Source of the DNA: a virus
Reading direction: 5' to 3' (one strand)
Length of the DNA: 64,000 nt
IMG/VR virus record: IMGVR_UViG_3300020438_006740
Span: 1-64,000 of that record
Position numbers and translations under genes: made by a program. The notes beneath the pieces are model-generated. The model was not told the origin of the DNA. It ran no database searches and saw only the letters and a program-made list of their open reading frames with translations. Shown piece by piece: positions 15,152 through 23,960 of the stretch (its first letter is position 1; each line of letters begins with the position of its first letter).

Positions 15152-15370
15152 TTGAGTGATCAAAAGTATTTTATAGAATTATCTTTAAGTTTAGTTTTTG
15201 AAACTTCTAAAAAAAGAAAAGATGATCTAATAGCAAAAATTAACGAATGCATTCAAATGATGCTCGAAGAGGAGGACTCTATATCGGTTTCCTCTTCGGT
15301 TAACGCTATATCAGAAGATCAAGTTTTTTCAATCTACTCATCTGCTTTATCCGAAGAAGAATACAACTAA
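15152..15370 (+). CDS. Small acidic hypothetical protein (72 aa)
   Basis: It begins with TTG nine bases after AGAGGT. The protein has a helical N-terminus (FIELSLSLVFETSKKRKDD) and a Ser/Glu-rich C-terminus (MLEEEDSISVSSSVNAIS). It is an isolated plus-strand gene whose TAA interlocks with the TAG of the convergent metalloprotease gene. The family is unknown. Confidence 0.5.
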   Translation: MSDQKYFIELSLSLVFETSKKRKDDLIAKINECIQMMLEEEDSISVSSSVNAISEDQVFSIYSSALSEEEYN

Positions 15371-15774
15371 TCTTCGGTTGCCCATAGCATATACTTGTAA
15401 ATGGCTCTGGCAACATCTTTATTCCATTTTTCTTTATTTATTTTTATACCAAGCCTGTTTGCCAGCTTTAGACCCCGCTTCCAAGCCTCTACCTCCTCTA
15501 TAACAGTAAAGGTTTTGTGAATCTTTGATTTTTCGGAGTATTTGCTTAAAACTTCGGATATACCATTTGTAATGCTATCTGATTTTTCAACCAGTAGGTG
15601 GCCTGCCTCATGAAGTATAACATGAAGTTGAGTTTCTAAGGACCGAGTAGAATTTATAGATACAAATTTTGAGTCTCTATCAATTGCATCCTCTCCATCT
15701 CGATCTATCTCTACATGGTAGCCTTTTTGTTGAAACCAATAAGCAATCGCTGCAATTGCATCCTCATGACTCAT
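15367..15774 (-). CDS. HExxH zinc metalloprotease-like protein (135 aa)
   Basis: ILHEAGHLLVEK near residue 60 is an HExxH zinc-binding motif, and a downstream Glu-rich helix (FTVIEEVEAWKRGLKLAN) could supply the third ligand, as in ImmA/IrrE-like and SprT-like small proteases. The start MSHEDA was chosen for GGAG seven bases upstream. A variant of the GCTAATATT element sits directly before it. Possible targets are host regulators or phage proteins; nothing indicates which. Confidence 0.7.
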   Translation of the reverse strand: MSHEDAIAAIAYWFQQKGYHVEIDRDGEDAIDRDSKFVSINSTRSLETQLHVILHEAGHLLVEKSDSITNGISEVLSKYSEKSKIHKTFTVIEEVEAWKRGLKLANRLGIKINKEKWNKDVARAIYKYMLWATED

Positions 15775-15785
15775 AAAAGACTCCA

Positions 15786-15794
15786 AATATTAGA
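15786..15794 (-). promoter_or_regulatory. TCTAATATT variant upstream of metalloprotease
   Basis: The minus strand reads GATCTAATATTTGGAG, one base off GCTAATATT, and ends 11 bases before the ATG at 15774, immediately adjoining the Shine-Dalgarno. Confidence 0.3.
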
Positions 15795-15855
15795 TCTTAA
15801 TGTTTAGCTGCTTATAGCCTTAGCTGCAGTGAGGTATGCCATACGCCTTTAAGCT

Positions 15856-16128
15856 TCATTCGGTGACCTCGTGAGTGAGCAGCCACTCATATTCAGTCAT
15901 AGCCACAGCCTCTGTGTCTGTAAGCGAGAGTGTTATGCTTCGCACGTCGCCTGGAGTCCATGTTCTAGGAAGTGAATATAATTGCGGGGCAGTCAGCATT
16001 ACCCACCCAGAGCTTGCGTATACCTTACAAGAAGATGTTAGAGTGCGACCATTGAGTTCGCGACCACTAACTACGAGGCTAAGTTCTTCGGTTGTCATGT
16101 CAGATTCAAAAACGATGCAGGATCTCAT
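15856..16128 (-). CDS. Small GC-rich virion-region protein (90 aa)
   Basis: The start MRSCIVFESDM overlaps the stop of the upstream gene as ATGA. The protein is beta-rich (LTSSCKVYASSGWVMLT, PGDVRSITLSLTDTEAVAM) with no membrane segment. It lies at the end of the fibre gene run and shares its GC-rich composition with the upstream gene, so the pair may have arrived together. The role is unknown. Confidence 0.55.
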   Translation of the reverse strand: MRSCIVFESDMTTEELSLVVSGRELNGRTLTSSCKVYASSGWVMLTAPQLYSLPRTWTPGDVRSITLSLTDTEAVAMTEYEWLLTHEVTE

Positions 16129-16865
16129 GAGGGCGCGTCTCCATTCGCGGGGTAGATCTTGTAATGAATCTGACACTTAAAGGTCGTGGCTGCGGAACCT
16201 TCCGACACACCGAGAAAGAATCGCAACAAGCTGGTGTCTGTACCGAGATCTACATTTGTCGTCGCGACTCCGCGTGTCCGGTGGTGCTCGTATTTGTCGC
16301 CGTCTGGCCCCAGCCATTCACAGCCACTACCGGCAGCAGGCCGGTACTCGTCGCCAGTTTTATGCCAAAGCGGCGGGTTTAGGCGAATCTGAAGAACCCC
16401 GTTCGCGTCTACGTCACTTGTACCCGTGGCATTGAAGCTCGACGAGCTGGCCGAGATAAGATCAGGGCCGTTGCCTGCCGCGTCCCATTGAGCGCCTAGC
16501 GCATAGCCGTTATCGCTGGCGAAAGGCACTCCGGTGCCAGTTTGTATGCCGGCCATGATTCCGGCATCAGACCCAGGAGTAGGTTGGTTGAGTCCTGAAA
16601 AAGATATCCAAATTACGATCCCGAACCTTCCTAGATCGACGACATTTCCTGTGGAGTCTTTTGGCTCAAAGGCCCACCATGCGAAGCTGCTAGAGGCTGT
16701 TCCGGTTACCGCAAACTGGACCCCATTCAAATCCTGCGTGGCCGTTACAATGCTAGAAGTGTCAAAAGCTTCGGAAGCGTCGGCAATTTGTAGGCGAATC
16801 CACTGAGAGTAATCAATACCACTGCCGACAGCCGAAGCATCTTTGCTAGAGTGAAATATAGCCAT
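16125..16865 (-). CDS. Virion-type beta protein, possible adhesin (246 aa)
   Basis: The sequence is Gly/Ser/Thr/Ala-rich with beta-strand periodicity and many aromatic residues (SSSFAWWAFEPKDSTGN, GRFGIVIWISFSG, RPAAGSGCEWLGPDGDKY). This looks like a lectin-like jelly-roll. GC content is clearly higher than in the adjoining fibre genes. It joins the next gene upstream by a one-base overlap. A receptor-binding or decoration role is inferred from composition and position. Confidence 0.6.
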   Translation of the reverse strand: MAIFHSSKDASAVGSGIDYSQWIRLQIADASEAFDTSSIVTATQDLNGVQFAVTGTASSSFAWWAFEPKDSTGNVVDLGRFGIVIWISFSGLNQPTPGSDAGIMAGIQTGTGVPFASDNGYALGAQWDAAGNGPDLISASSSSFNATGTSDVDANGVLQIRLNPPLWHKTGDEYRPAAGSGCEWLGPDGDKYEHHRTRGVATTNVDLGTDTSLLRFFLGVSEGSAATTFKCQIHYKIYPANGDAPS

Positions 16866-17293
16866 TATTGCGCACCAAATATAAGCTGCACATAAACACC
16901 CTCTGCAACTAAATCTGCATTATCAGATGCAGCCTGTATTTTTATAACGCTGCCCTTGGGCATGCTTAAGTTTGCTGTAGTTCCTGTTAGGCCAACTGCA
17001 GTTAAAGTGGCAGCAGGTAAGCTTGGGGCCTCTAAATCGAATCCACCTGGAGCAGACAATAGATTGTTTGATGCAGTCTCGTCAGACACAAATAAAAGAT
17101 AAGTTCCTGCCGCAGAGGCTGCACCTGAGTGGCAATAGGCATTTACTTCTTTTAAAGTCAAGTCATATGGAGCGAAGAAATATTCATTTATAGTGTTAGT
17201 TGGGCTAACGGGAAATGATAATGAGTAAAAATCAGACCTCTGAACCCACCTTGCGGCACCTGGGGCTGATTTTTTTTCTAAAATATAAGACAT
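16865..17293 (-). CDS. Virion-type beta protein (142 aa)
   Basis: A beta-rich protein of alternating hydrophobic and small residues (FYSLSFPVSPTNTINEYFF, APYDLTLKEVNAYCHSG, GSVIKIQAASDNADLVAEG), consistent with a small fibre or baseplate decoration domain. It is tightly linked to its neighbours in the structural run. No named family. Confidence 0.55.
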   Translation of the reverse strand: MSYILEKKSAPGAARWVQRSDFYSLSFPVSPTNTINEYFFAPYDLTLKEVNAYCHSGAASAAGTYLLFVSDETASNNLLSAPGGFDLEAPSLPAATLTAVGLTGTTANLSMPKGSVIKIQAASDNADLVAEGVYVQLIFGAQ

Positions 17294-17323
17294 TTAGTTT
17301 TGCTCCAAATATGCAAACCGAAC

Positions 17324-17536
17324 TTATTCAGCAGGCCTAACAAGCAAGTAAGTTTGGCCAAAGCGTACATCATAACTATTGGCATTTAAAGGATTTTCGC
17401 TAACCCTAAGATCAGAATCTATTGGTATTGAAATATTTGCATTTATCGCAAAAAGAACACTTAGCGTTGTTGTTGAAGAAATCTGAATAGAGGTTAATAC
17501 TGTGCCATCTTCATTAACTATTTCATAATTAAGCAT
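17324..17536 (-). CDS. Small virion-region beta protein (70 aa)
   Basis: A short all-beta protein (TVLTSIQISSTTTLSVLF, SYDVRFGQTYLLVRPAE). It lies directly downstream of the 261-residue gene and shares its Ser/Thr/Asn-rich style. It may be a capping or decoration subunit. The family is unknown. Confidence 0.5.
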   Translation of the reverse strand: MLNYEIVNEDGTVLTSIQISSTTTLSVLFAINANISIPIDSDLRVSENPLNANSYDVRFGQTYLLVRPAE

Positions 17537-18322
17537 TTAGCTCCCCTTTCTGTGGTGCAGGTGAATATATCTAACAAGCATGGTTGTGGAGTCCATGGTA
17601 AATGTTAATCCCGCCGCAGACTGCACTATAGATCTGGTTGCAGCAGTAGTTGAATCAGCCATTAACATTCCGAATGCCCAAAAGTCGTTAGCATCTACCG
17701 ACAATACAGATGCAGAGTTGTCCTTCATATTTATACTTCTTCGATTCATAGTATTTGCCAAAGTAAGTTTTGTTGATCCTGTAGTCGATACATCCGTTAT
17801 GCCCCCTGTAATGCTTCCCGGAGAAAAGTGTGCTCCAATGCGCCTGACATCATACGCTCCACAGTTAACGGAAATTGCTGTTGATCCAGAGTTATGATAA
17901 GTAAATATAATCCTGTTACCGCCTTCTTCATAAGCAGCACACTGCTGAAGGTCTGCAAATGAGGGATACTCAAACCTCATAAGCCTCATTCCAACTTTAT
18001 TATCAGCCCAGCTTAAAGAGCTTTCGACAGGCATCACTACTTCCAGGGTATCTTTTGACCCATCATACCCGGGGAAATAATCACCAAGGCTAAAGGTAGC
18101 TATTTGACAATAATCAGTAGGAAGAGCAGGATTTGACGGATTATTAAAGCTCGCAATAAAAGTAGAGTTATCTGTCGTAACCACATTGTTGTTGTGGTCA
18201 ATAATCGTAAGCGGAATTCCTGATCCACTCGCAATAGATCCGCCGCTTCCGGCTAAATCAAGGGTTATTGATCTTTCTTGTGGAAAATACGGAACTCCAC
18301 CCAATATTCTATACTGAGGCAT
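17537..18322 (-). CDS. Virion-type beta protein (261 aa)
   Basis: The start MPQYRILGG shares one base with the upstream stop (TAATG). The body is Gly/Ser/Thr/Asn-rich beta sequence (LDLAGSGGSIASGSGIPLT, AHFSPGSITGGITDVST) and ends in a His-rich segment (IHLHHRKGS). It is probably part of a tail-fibre complex with the 605-residue protein encoded just upstream. Confidence 0.6.
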   Translation of the reverse strand: MPQYRILGGVPYFPQERSITLDLAGSGGSIASGSGIPLTIIDHNNNVVTTDNSTFIASFNNPSNPALPTDYCQIATFSLGDYFPGYDGSKDTLEVVMPVESSLSWADNKVGMRLMRFEYPSFADLQQCAAYEEGGNRIIFTYHNSGSTAISVNCGAYDVRRIGAHFSPGSITGGITDVSTTGSTKLTLANTMNRRSINMKDNSASVLSVDANDFWAFGMLMADSTTAATRSIVQSAAGLTFTMDSTTMLVRYIHLHHRKGS

Positions 18323-20139
18323 TACCCACTCACCTTTGTTAGATGCACCGTTGCTACCCACCGAATTGTATGTGCAGCCTCTCCTACTACTTGTAGTTTT
18401 AGCGATGGAGTTGAGTGTGGGGAGGATGATCCGTCATCCGCCGTAACTAGCAGCTGCCAAGAAGAAGCTCCTGCGTCAAAGTCTGTGATCACATACTGAC
18501 TGCCAACCAGGCTGGTTGTAGATTTTATGATCCTCCTTTTTATACACCCTTTTATTTCCCACCATGCCGTGTCTCCTGTCGCCTGCTCTCTTGCGACTGC
18601 ATCAATCCTAAACCTATAGGCTGTATTGGCATTAATTGTGATACATTCAGTTGCTGTCGATGAATTAGACCCAGAAGTGCTCAATTCCGAGGGAGTTGCA
18701 TCACTAGTCTCTCTTCTTAAAACCATTCTTGAGAATTGAGCGTCACCAGCAGCAGCAAATCTTCCTGAGCCATGAGCGTGCTCATTATTGTGACTGGCTA
18801 CAGCCCATTGACCACCAGAGGTTGAGGCTCCCGCTGCTGACGCAGTGTTGTTAGCCCCACCTCCTACAAATGATGACGCGCCTGATGCAGTATTATCTAA
18901 CCCTCCAACTATAATTGCATTTGACGCAGAGCCCGCCGTTATATCTGCGTTATTAGTGCTGTTATCAATATTTAGCTTATCGCCTTTTATTTTTACAAAT
19001 CCCCTAGTACCCAGAGGCGAAGCTACCGCCCCAGGTTCTAACACAATATTTCCAGTTGATGCGGCAGCAGACCCTGCGTCACCGGTTCCAAGGTTTAAGT
19101 TACCGCTTGTTCCCGAACCAAGGGGTCCGGATATTGAGCCTGAAGCGATAGTTACATCGCCTGAGCTGCCCATTAGAGAGGTTCCTGTTCTTAGGACTAT
19201 CTCACCACTGTTAGGGGTCGCAGGACCCCCTGGGACTGCTAGTGCGTTTCCTGTTGTTATCTGCACTCGACCAGACGATCCCCCTTCTGTGCCAGGAGCG
19301 ACAAAGCCTGTTGATCCAGATTGAATATCCACATTACCAGTTCCCACACCTGCTCCAACAGCATTTGTGTTGATGCTTGGAGACTGCAATCTAACGTCAA
19401 CAGTTGTACTCCCGGGACTAAGAGACTGCGGAAAGGTTAGATTTGGAAACCCCATAAGCAAAACGCCATTTGAACCAAACATTCCGGGCGGAATATGGGC
19501 TAATCCAGTTTCTTGAAGCTCTCCCATTTGAAGGAAAACTAAGTTATCACCCGGAGCGTCAGTGTAAAATCTTACGCTTCCAGTTCCACTTGATATTAAG
19601 TCAATATTTGAGTCAGCTGCAGATCTTAGTCTAACATCTGTTTGACCCTGTATTTCATCACCAGAAGATAATAAGACATTATTACCTCCGGTTTCATTTC
19701 CAAGACCAAGTGTTGTCTCCAAATCTCCGCCGCCACCCGCTAAAAGATCTGTAACTACACCAGACTCATTAGAGTAGTAAAGATTATTTCGAGCAAGACC
19801 GCCAGATCCATCTGATATAAATATAGCACCCTTGTTTGCTTTAGCCGTTGGAGCGGTAGCTTCATCTAGAAACAAAGCATTTGGTAAATCAAATATAACT
19901 TGCTCAATAGCATCAATGTTAGATTCAATTGTACTTATTTCTGAGTCTATATCATCCAGCCTAAGAGATACAGTATCAAAAGCTCCTTGAGGCAGAGTTC
20001 CTAGAGCATTTTCAATATTAACTATAGCACTGCGAATTCTATTTAGACCTTCTGCGCTAACAGGGGTTACATCGTTTACAAATAGGGGCAGCTGAGCATA
20101 ACCGTCTATCGCTTTTGGAAATATACTATAATCAGACAT
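18322..20139 (-). CDS. Long tail-fibre/adhesin-like protein (605 aa)
   Basis: The N-terminus (FVNDVTPVSAEGLNRIRSAI) is typical of fibre attachment regions and is followed by a short coiled coil. The middle is a long Gly/Ser/Thr beta stretch (SGDVTIASGSISGPLGSG). Residues about 400-470 resemble the head repeats of trimeric autotransporter adhesins (NAIIVGGLDNTASGASSFV, GGGANNTASAAGAS). The C-terminus is a globular domain, possibly a tip or chaperone-like domain. It is the largest fibre candidate in the window. Confidence 0.75.
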   Translation of the reverse strand: MSDYSIFPKAIDGYAQLPLFVNDVTPVSAEGLNRIRSAIVNIENALGTLPQGAFDTVSLRLDDIDSEISTIESNIDAIEQVIFDLPNALFLDEATAPTAKANKGAIFISDGSGGLARNNLYYSNESGVVTDLLAGGGGDLETTLGLGNETGGNNVLLSSGDEIQGQTDVRLRSAADSNIDLISSGTGSVRFYTDAPGDNLVFLQMGELQETGLAHIPPGMFGSNGVLLMGFPNLTFPQSLSPGSTTVDVRLQSPSINTNAVGAGVGTGNVDIQSGSTGFVAPGTEGGSSGRVQITTGNALAVPGGPATPNSGEIVLRTGTSLMGSSGDVTIASGSISGPLGSGTSGNLNLGTGDAGSAAASTGNIVLEPGAVASPLGTRGFVKIKGDKLNIDNSTNNADITAGSASNAIIVGGLDNTASGASSFVGGGANNTASAAGASTSGGQWAVASHNNEHAHGSGRFAAAGDAQFSRMVLRRETSDATPSELSTSGSNSSTATECITINANTAYRFRIDAVAREQATGDTAWWEIKGCIKRRIIKSTTSLVGSQYVITDFDAGASSWQLLVTADDGSSSPHSTPSLKLQVVGEAAHTIRWVATVHLTKVSG

Positions 20140-20142
20140 TTA

Positions 20143-20301
20143 TCAACCTTTTGTTTTTTTGGAAATCCTGCTAGACCTAGATTTGCCGGGGATAGATATT
20201 AGCTTAGATACTCTATTTTTTCTAATAACCTTGCCGCTTTTATTAGAGGCAACCTTTTTTTTAACACCCGCCGGCCTTTTTTTATTACAACCACAACCCA
20301 T
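20143..20301 (-). CDS. Small very basic protein MGCGCNKKRP (52 aa)
   Basis: This ORF starts MGCGCNKKRPAGVKKKV after a perfect AGGAGAT site and ends SSRISKKTKG. It is strongly basic with two cysteines at positions 3 and 5. Its size and charge fit a nucleic-acid-binding or head-internal peptide. A GCTAATATT element lies 21 bases upstream. An antisense ORF on the plus strand covers the same bases and is not real. Confidence 0.6.
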   Translation of the reverse strand: MGCGCNKKRPAGVKKKVASNKSGKVIRKNRVSKLISIPGKSRSSRISKKTKG

Positions 20302-20322
20302 GATATCTCCTATCTATTTTCA

Positions 20323-20331
20323 AATATTAGC
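20323..20331 (-). promoter_or_regulatory. GCTAATATT element upstream of 52-aa basic protein
   Basis: The minus strand reads TTCTGCTAATATTTGAAAATAG and ends 21 bases before the ATG at 20301. Confidence 0.4.
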
Positions 20332-20343
20332 AGAATTTTATTC

Positions 20344-20365
20344 TATAAATACCGCTCTATAGAGC
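20344..20365. promoter_or_regulatory. Divergent intergenic region with TATAAATA and a GCTCTATAGAGC palindrome
   Basis: Between the divergent genes, TATAAATA on the plus strand (20344-20351) is followed by the perfect 12-base palindrome GCTCTATAGAGC (20354-20365). TATAAATA is the T4 late promoter box, but a single copy 150 bases from the protease gene is weak evidence. The remaining bases up to 20501 are AT-rich with no ORF apart from the ribosome binding site AGAGAG. Confidence 0.25.
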
Positions 20366-20501
20366 TTTAAAAATGTTAATAATGTAAATAATTTTCTTTA
20401 ATAATATACTTCAATGCTTTTTACCTGCCCTATATAAAATAAGTTTGGTAAAATAATAAATATTATGCTAATTTTACTTATTTAAAACAGAGAGATGTAA
20501 A

Positions 20502-21284
20502 ATGAAAAAATTAATAAATTATTTGCTTTACTTAATAGTTACTCTTTCTGCTGTATTTATAATAAATAATATTATTAACTTTTCTAAAAAAACAATTTTA
20601 TTAAACGAACATCAAGGGTTGGCTGCACTAAGATCTGAGACAATGTTGCAGCCAGTAGTTCGGCTTTCTCAAATTTTTTATAGCTCAACAAATGTTGAGG
20701 GCGGAATGCAAAGTTTAGAGTCAGTAACTTTCGCAACAGGCTTTTCTGCAATGTATCTAGGCAACACAAACGAAACTATAATTTTAACAAATGATCACTT
20801 CTGCAACTCTTTAGATGAAGACACTACGCTTATTGTTGAAAACTATTTAGGGCAAATAGTTTATGGCGCTCCAAAAAATGCTGATGCACTCATTTCTTCA
20901 ACAAGAAATGACATGGACTTGTGTGCATTAAAAATCAAAGGATACGTTAAGCCGGCGAAGATAAAGGGTAAAGATTATACTCCAACCCTATTTGAGGAGG
21001 TCTTTGTTGTTGGCAGTCCCTCTGGAGATTTTCCAATAATTATAGATACGTACTTATCTTCCTTGATATCAAGAAAAAAGGTTACGTCCGGAAATATGAG
21101 CTCCCTAAGTAGTTCTGGTAATGATTTTCTAATGATATCTGAACAAATTTTTCCAGGACATAGTGGTAGCCCTATTTATACAAAAGATGGCGAAGTAATA
21201 GGCATTCTTTTTGGAGCATTAAGAAGCTACGGAGGACTTGGGGCAGGCCACGAAGATATTCACTCCTTTTTAGAAGCCTTGTGA
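20502..21284 (+). CDS. Membrane-anchored trypsin-like serine protease (second copy type)
   Basis: An N-terminal hydrophobic helix (about residues 5-25) anchors or exports the protein. The triad is His99 (ILTNDHFCN), Asp139 (RNDMDLCALK) and Ser221 (FPGHSGSPIYTKDG), a chymotrypsin/trypsin-2-like fold without a PDZ domain. It resembles the protease at 4995 in layout but not closely in sequence, so the two are diverged paralogues or separate acquisitions. Its 3' end overlaps the convergent Cys-rich gene by 25 bases. The substrate is unknown. Confidence 0.8.
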   Translation: MKKLINYLLYLIVTLSAVFIINNIINFSKKTILLNEHQGLAALRSETMLQPVVRLSQIFYSSTNVEGGMQSLESVTFATGFSAMYLGNTNETIILTNDHFCNSLDEDTTLIVENYLGQIVYGAPKNADALISSTRNDMDLCALKIKGYVKPAKIKGKDYTPTLFEEVFVVGSPSGDFPIIIDTYLSSLISRKKVTSGNMSSLSSSGNDFLMISEQIFPGHSGSPIYTKDGEVIGILFGALRSYGGLGAGHEDIHSFLEAL

Positions 21285-21820
21285 TTTTTGAGTTTTGATC
21301 TGAGCCTTTTTATTCTACCCGATTTTTTTCTTGCATATAGAGAAAAAAAGGCAACATCGATCATCTTGCCGCTTAGCATTGCCTTTAGGGTTTCATTTGC
21401 AAAGTTAGCGGCCTCAATAGCTTCGCCTCCCATTTGATCTTTTTTTCCATCAGACTTTCTTTGGGTATACTGCCTGCTTATCTGCTCTACCTGCTTTGAG
21501 GAAACACCATAAAGAATCATGTTTGGCTTTAACTTTTCAATAACTTCATCGAGTTTTTTCTTTTCTTCTAAAGCTACTTGTATTTTCGGATTCTGATTAT
21601 TCGTGCATTCCAAAAGACAAGTTTTGCAACTTTCTTTTAATTCAAGATTCCATAAATCACAGGTTAAAAACTGACGAACTTCTTTTGCTTCATCTTTTAA
21701 AGATTCTCTGCAAGAGTAAAATATGTTATTGTCAACTACGTTTGCATAACCTTTGCAGTGCTTGCTGTTTCTCAGTTCCGTAGTCATCTTACAATTTTTA
21801 GAGCAATCTATTTTTTTCAT
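21260..21820 (-). CDS. Cys-rich hypothetical protein (186 aa)
   Basis: The first 75 residues hold eight cysteines (CSKNCKMTTELRNSKHCKGY, YSCRESLKD, CKTCLLECTNN), suggesting a zinc-binding region. Helices follow, and then a very basic tail (KKSGRIKRLRSKLKNHKASK). It might bind nucleic acid. No family is recognised. The start follows a Lys-rich MKKIDCSKN. Confidence 0.55.
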   Translation of the reverse strand: MKKIDCSKNCKMTTELRNSKHCKGYANVVDNNIFYSCRESLKDEAKEVRQFLTCDLWNLELKESCKTCLLECTNNQNPKIQVALEEKKKLDEVIEKLKPNMILYGVSSKQVEQISRQYTQRKSDGKKDQMGGEAIEAANFANETLKAMLSGKMIDVAFFSLYARKKSGRIKRLRSKLKNHKASKKE

Positions 21821-21843
21821 AGATTCATTATACTTATTTTACT

Positions 21844-22488
21844 CTATTCTGGCTGACAGCTTCCATATCTTCCGCTAGTATCTTTCCCAAAGACATGCGA
21901 ATCATCTTCGTATAGCTCTTGCCAACAATTTCCTTTTGCCCAGAAAGGAGGGCTTATAGATTTTGAATAATAGTGTGTTGAGCCCTTTGTGTCTGGTAAG
22001 CTGATATTTCCAGAGGCTACATCCATAGCTTTTTGCCAAAGCTTATGCCTCCTACCCAAGGGTCCCTCTAAGACGCTACTTGGACTCTTACTGTTCCAAT
22101 AAGAAAACTGTTTTGGTTCTAAAGCTATTTCGTACTCAGATAAGCCACGAGCTTCTGCTCTATTCTTTATAACAGCCATGATTGCAGGCATTGCAGAGGG
22201 GTTTGTTGTTCCAACCTCCCCAAGTAGAGTTGCTGCAACTATTTCTGTTGAATTCTCTGGTTCTGGTATTATCAGGTCTTGTCCTAAGTATACTCTGGTG
22301 CTATTACCCATAGAGTTTGCTGATTGAACCTCTGATACTTTAACGCCATATCTTTGAGCGATTTCAGATAGTGTGTCGCCAGAAACAACAGTATACTCTC
22401 TGGCGACCTTTCTTAAAAGTACAATTTCTTTTGAAAACTTATTATCTTTTAAAAATTTATATAATTTTTTAATTTTATCATTCACCAT
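21844..22488 (-). CDS. LysM-SleB cell wall hydrolase
   Basis: Residues 1-30 are a helical segment (IKKLYKFLKDNKFSKE) similar to the recurrent N-terminal module. Residues 32-75 form a LysM domain (YTVVSGDTLSEIAQRYG, LGQDLIIPEPEN). Residues 80-214 match the SleB/hydrolase-2 family (EIVAATLLGEVGTTN, MAVIKNRAEARG, STHYYSKSISPPFWAKG), with the expected catalytic Glu in GEVG. Such enzymes cleave peptidoglycan glycan strands. This is a candidate endolysin or virion murein hydrolase. Confidence 0.82.
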   Translation of the reverse strand: MVNDKIKKLYKFLKDNKFSKEIVLLRKVAREYTVVSGDTLSEIAQRYGVKVSEVQSANSMGNSTRVYLGQDLIIPEPENSTEIVAATLLGEVGTTNPSAMPAIMAVIKNRAEARGLSEYEIALEPKQFSYWNSKSPSSVLEGPLGRRHKLWQKAMDVASGNISLPDTKGSTHYYSKSISPPFWAKGNCWQELYEDDSHVFGKDTSGRYGSCQPE

Positions 22489-22663
22489 AGTGCCCTTTGC
22501 TTATATTAAGGTCAATAATAGTAGAGCCTCTTTTTGGTTTTTCTTCAACCTTATCTTTGTGCTCATATTCTGTTGGCGGATCACGATATAGAGGAAGTCG
22601 CAACTCCCGCCGAGTTTCAGCCTCTTTTTCTTTTTTTATAATCGGAATAATGTACTTGTTCAT
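22478..22663 (-). CDS. Small proline/charge-rich phage protein (61 aa)
   Basis: The start overlaps the PhoH stop (TGATG). The sequence MNKYIIPIIKKEKEAETRRE ends KPKRGSTIIDLNISKGHYGE. The pattern of charged linker, short Pro-rich part and RG-x-TIIDL resembles short proteins seen in other tailed phages, but I cannot name a family. It overlaps the LysM-SleB gene by 11 bases. Confidence 0.5.
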   Translation of the reverse strand: MNKYIIPIIKKEKEAETRRELRLPLYRDPPTEYEHKDKVEEKPKRGSTIIDLNISKGHYGE

Positions 22664-23949
22664 CACAAAATCCTTGCAGCATAATCCGCAAGAGGGCTTC
22701 TCTCTCCCTTTAGAAGGGTAATATGAGATGATAGCTCAAAGTCTTTAAACTTTTCGACAATTGCCCCCAAACCAGAAGTTGTCGAATCAAGATGGGGGGC
22801 GTCAATTTGCTCAAGGTCTCCGAGCATAATTAGTTTTGAATTTTCACCCATTCTTGTAATAACGGCTTTTGCCTCATTATAAGTGATATTTTGAGATTCA
22901 TCCAGAATCATAATAATGTTTGGCAGACTTCTTCCTCGAATATAAGAAAGAGCTTCAATTTCAATAACACCCTTTTCAACCATGATATCAAAATAATGAG
23001 TTCCGTTTTTAAACAAAAACTTAAAGTTATCAACCATAGGCTGAATCCAAGGCTGCATCTTCTCCTCTTTGCTGCCTGGTAAGAAGCCAATGTCGGAACT
23101 CATGCTCTGAACTGGTCTTGAAATGATAATTTTTTCATACCATCCTTCATTTAACATGTGCAAGGCTGCTGCTGTTGCCATGAGGGTCTTTCCGCTACCG
23201 GCCTTGCCGCTGATAGTAGTCATATGAATATCTCTATTTAGAAGAGATTCTAAGGCAAACCTTTGCTCCTTATTTCTGGGGGTTATTCCTTGAATTTCAA
23301 AGTTTTTCTGACTTGCATGGTTTAGCTTTCTTGCGTAGCCATCTTTAAAGGAGGCCAAAGCGCTTTTTTGTCCGCCCTTTAGAACTAGAAACTCATTTGG
23401 CTCATAGTTGTCATCTAACTTTACTCTTCCGTTGGCATAAAAGTCATCTACCTCATTTGGGGATAGGTCTAACACAGAGACCCCAGTGTAAGCGCCCTTT
23501 CTCTTTATGGTTGCTTTGTGTTTGTTATAATTTTCAGACCTTAAGCCAAGAGAGTCGCATTTAACTCTAATGTTTATATCTCTTGAGATAAGAACAATGT
23601 CATTGTATATTGATTTGGATAACTTTAGTGCAGTTGCAATTATTTTATTGTCAGCATTTACATCAAGCATTGGAATTAAATCTTCTTCTGCTAACTCCGT
23701 GTAAACTTGAATCTCCTGACCGTTATCCAGCTTAACGCCTTCAGCTAGCGATCCTCTTGATCTTAAGTCATCCAAGAATCTATTAACATATCTTGCGGAA
23801 TTTCCAACAGAATCGGACCTTGTCTTTAGATTATCCACCTCCTCCAAAACAACCATTGGTATAATGACCTTTTGGTCTGGAAAAGCATGAATTGAATCTT
23901 CATGATGTACCAAAACTGATGTATCTAAAACAAATATTTTTTGACTCAC
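22663..23949 (-). CDS. phoH: PhoH-like ATPase with N-terminal PIN domain
   Basis: Residues 1-140 are a PIN ribonuclease domain (FVLDTSVLVHHEDSIHAF, PMVVLEEVDNLK, SRDINIRVKCDSLG) with conserved acidic positions. Residues about 210-428 are the PhoH P-loop ATPase: Walker A GKAGSGKTLMA, Walker B IMILDESQN, and GENSKLIMLGDLEQID. The PIN-PhoH order is that of the PhoH2/YlaK type, an RNA helicase-ribonuclease in bacteria. PhoH is among the most frequent auxiliary genes in aquatic phages. Confidence 0.92.
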   Translation of the reverse strand: MSQKIFVLDTSVLVHHEDSIHAFPDQKVIIPMVVLEEVDNLKTRSDSVGNSARYVNRFLDDLRSRGSLAEGVKLDNGQEIQVYTELAEEDLIPMLDVNADNKIIATALKLSKSIYNDIVLISRDINIRVKCDSLGLRSENYNKHKATIKRKGAYTGVSVLDLSPNEVDDFYANGRVKLDDNYEPNEFLVLKGGQKSALASFKDGYARKLNHASQKNFEIQGITPRNKEQRFALESLLNRDIHMTTISGKAGSGKTLMATAAALHMLNEGWYEKIIISRPVQSMSSDIGFLPGSKEEKMQPWIQPMVDNFKFLFKNGTHYFDIMVEKGVIEIEALSYIRGRSLPNIIMILDESQNITYNEAKAVITRMGENSKLIMLGDLEQIDAPHLDSTTSGLGAIVEKFKDFELSSHITLLKGERSPLADYAARIL

Positions 23950-23960
23950 ATTGTCTCCAT

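Noticed and set aside
18845-19324. 159-codon plus-strand ORF inside the fibre gene
   Set aside because: Pro/Val-rich shadow of Gly/Thr-rich fibre codons.
20344-20351. TATAAATA as a T4-type late promoter
   Set aside because: Single copy, 150 bases from the gene it would serve, and no other copies upstream of structural genes were noticed.
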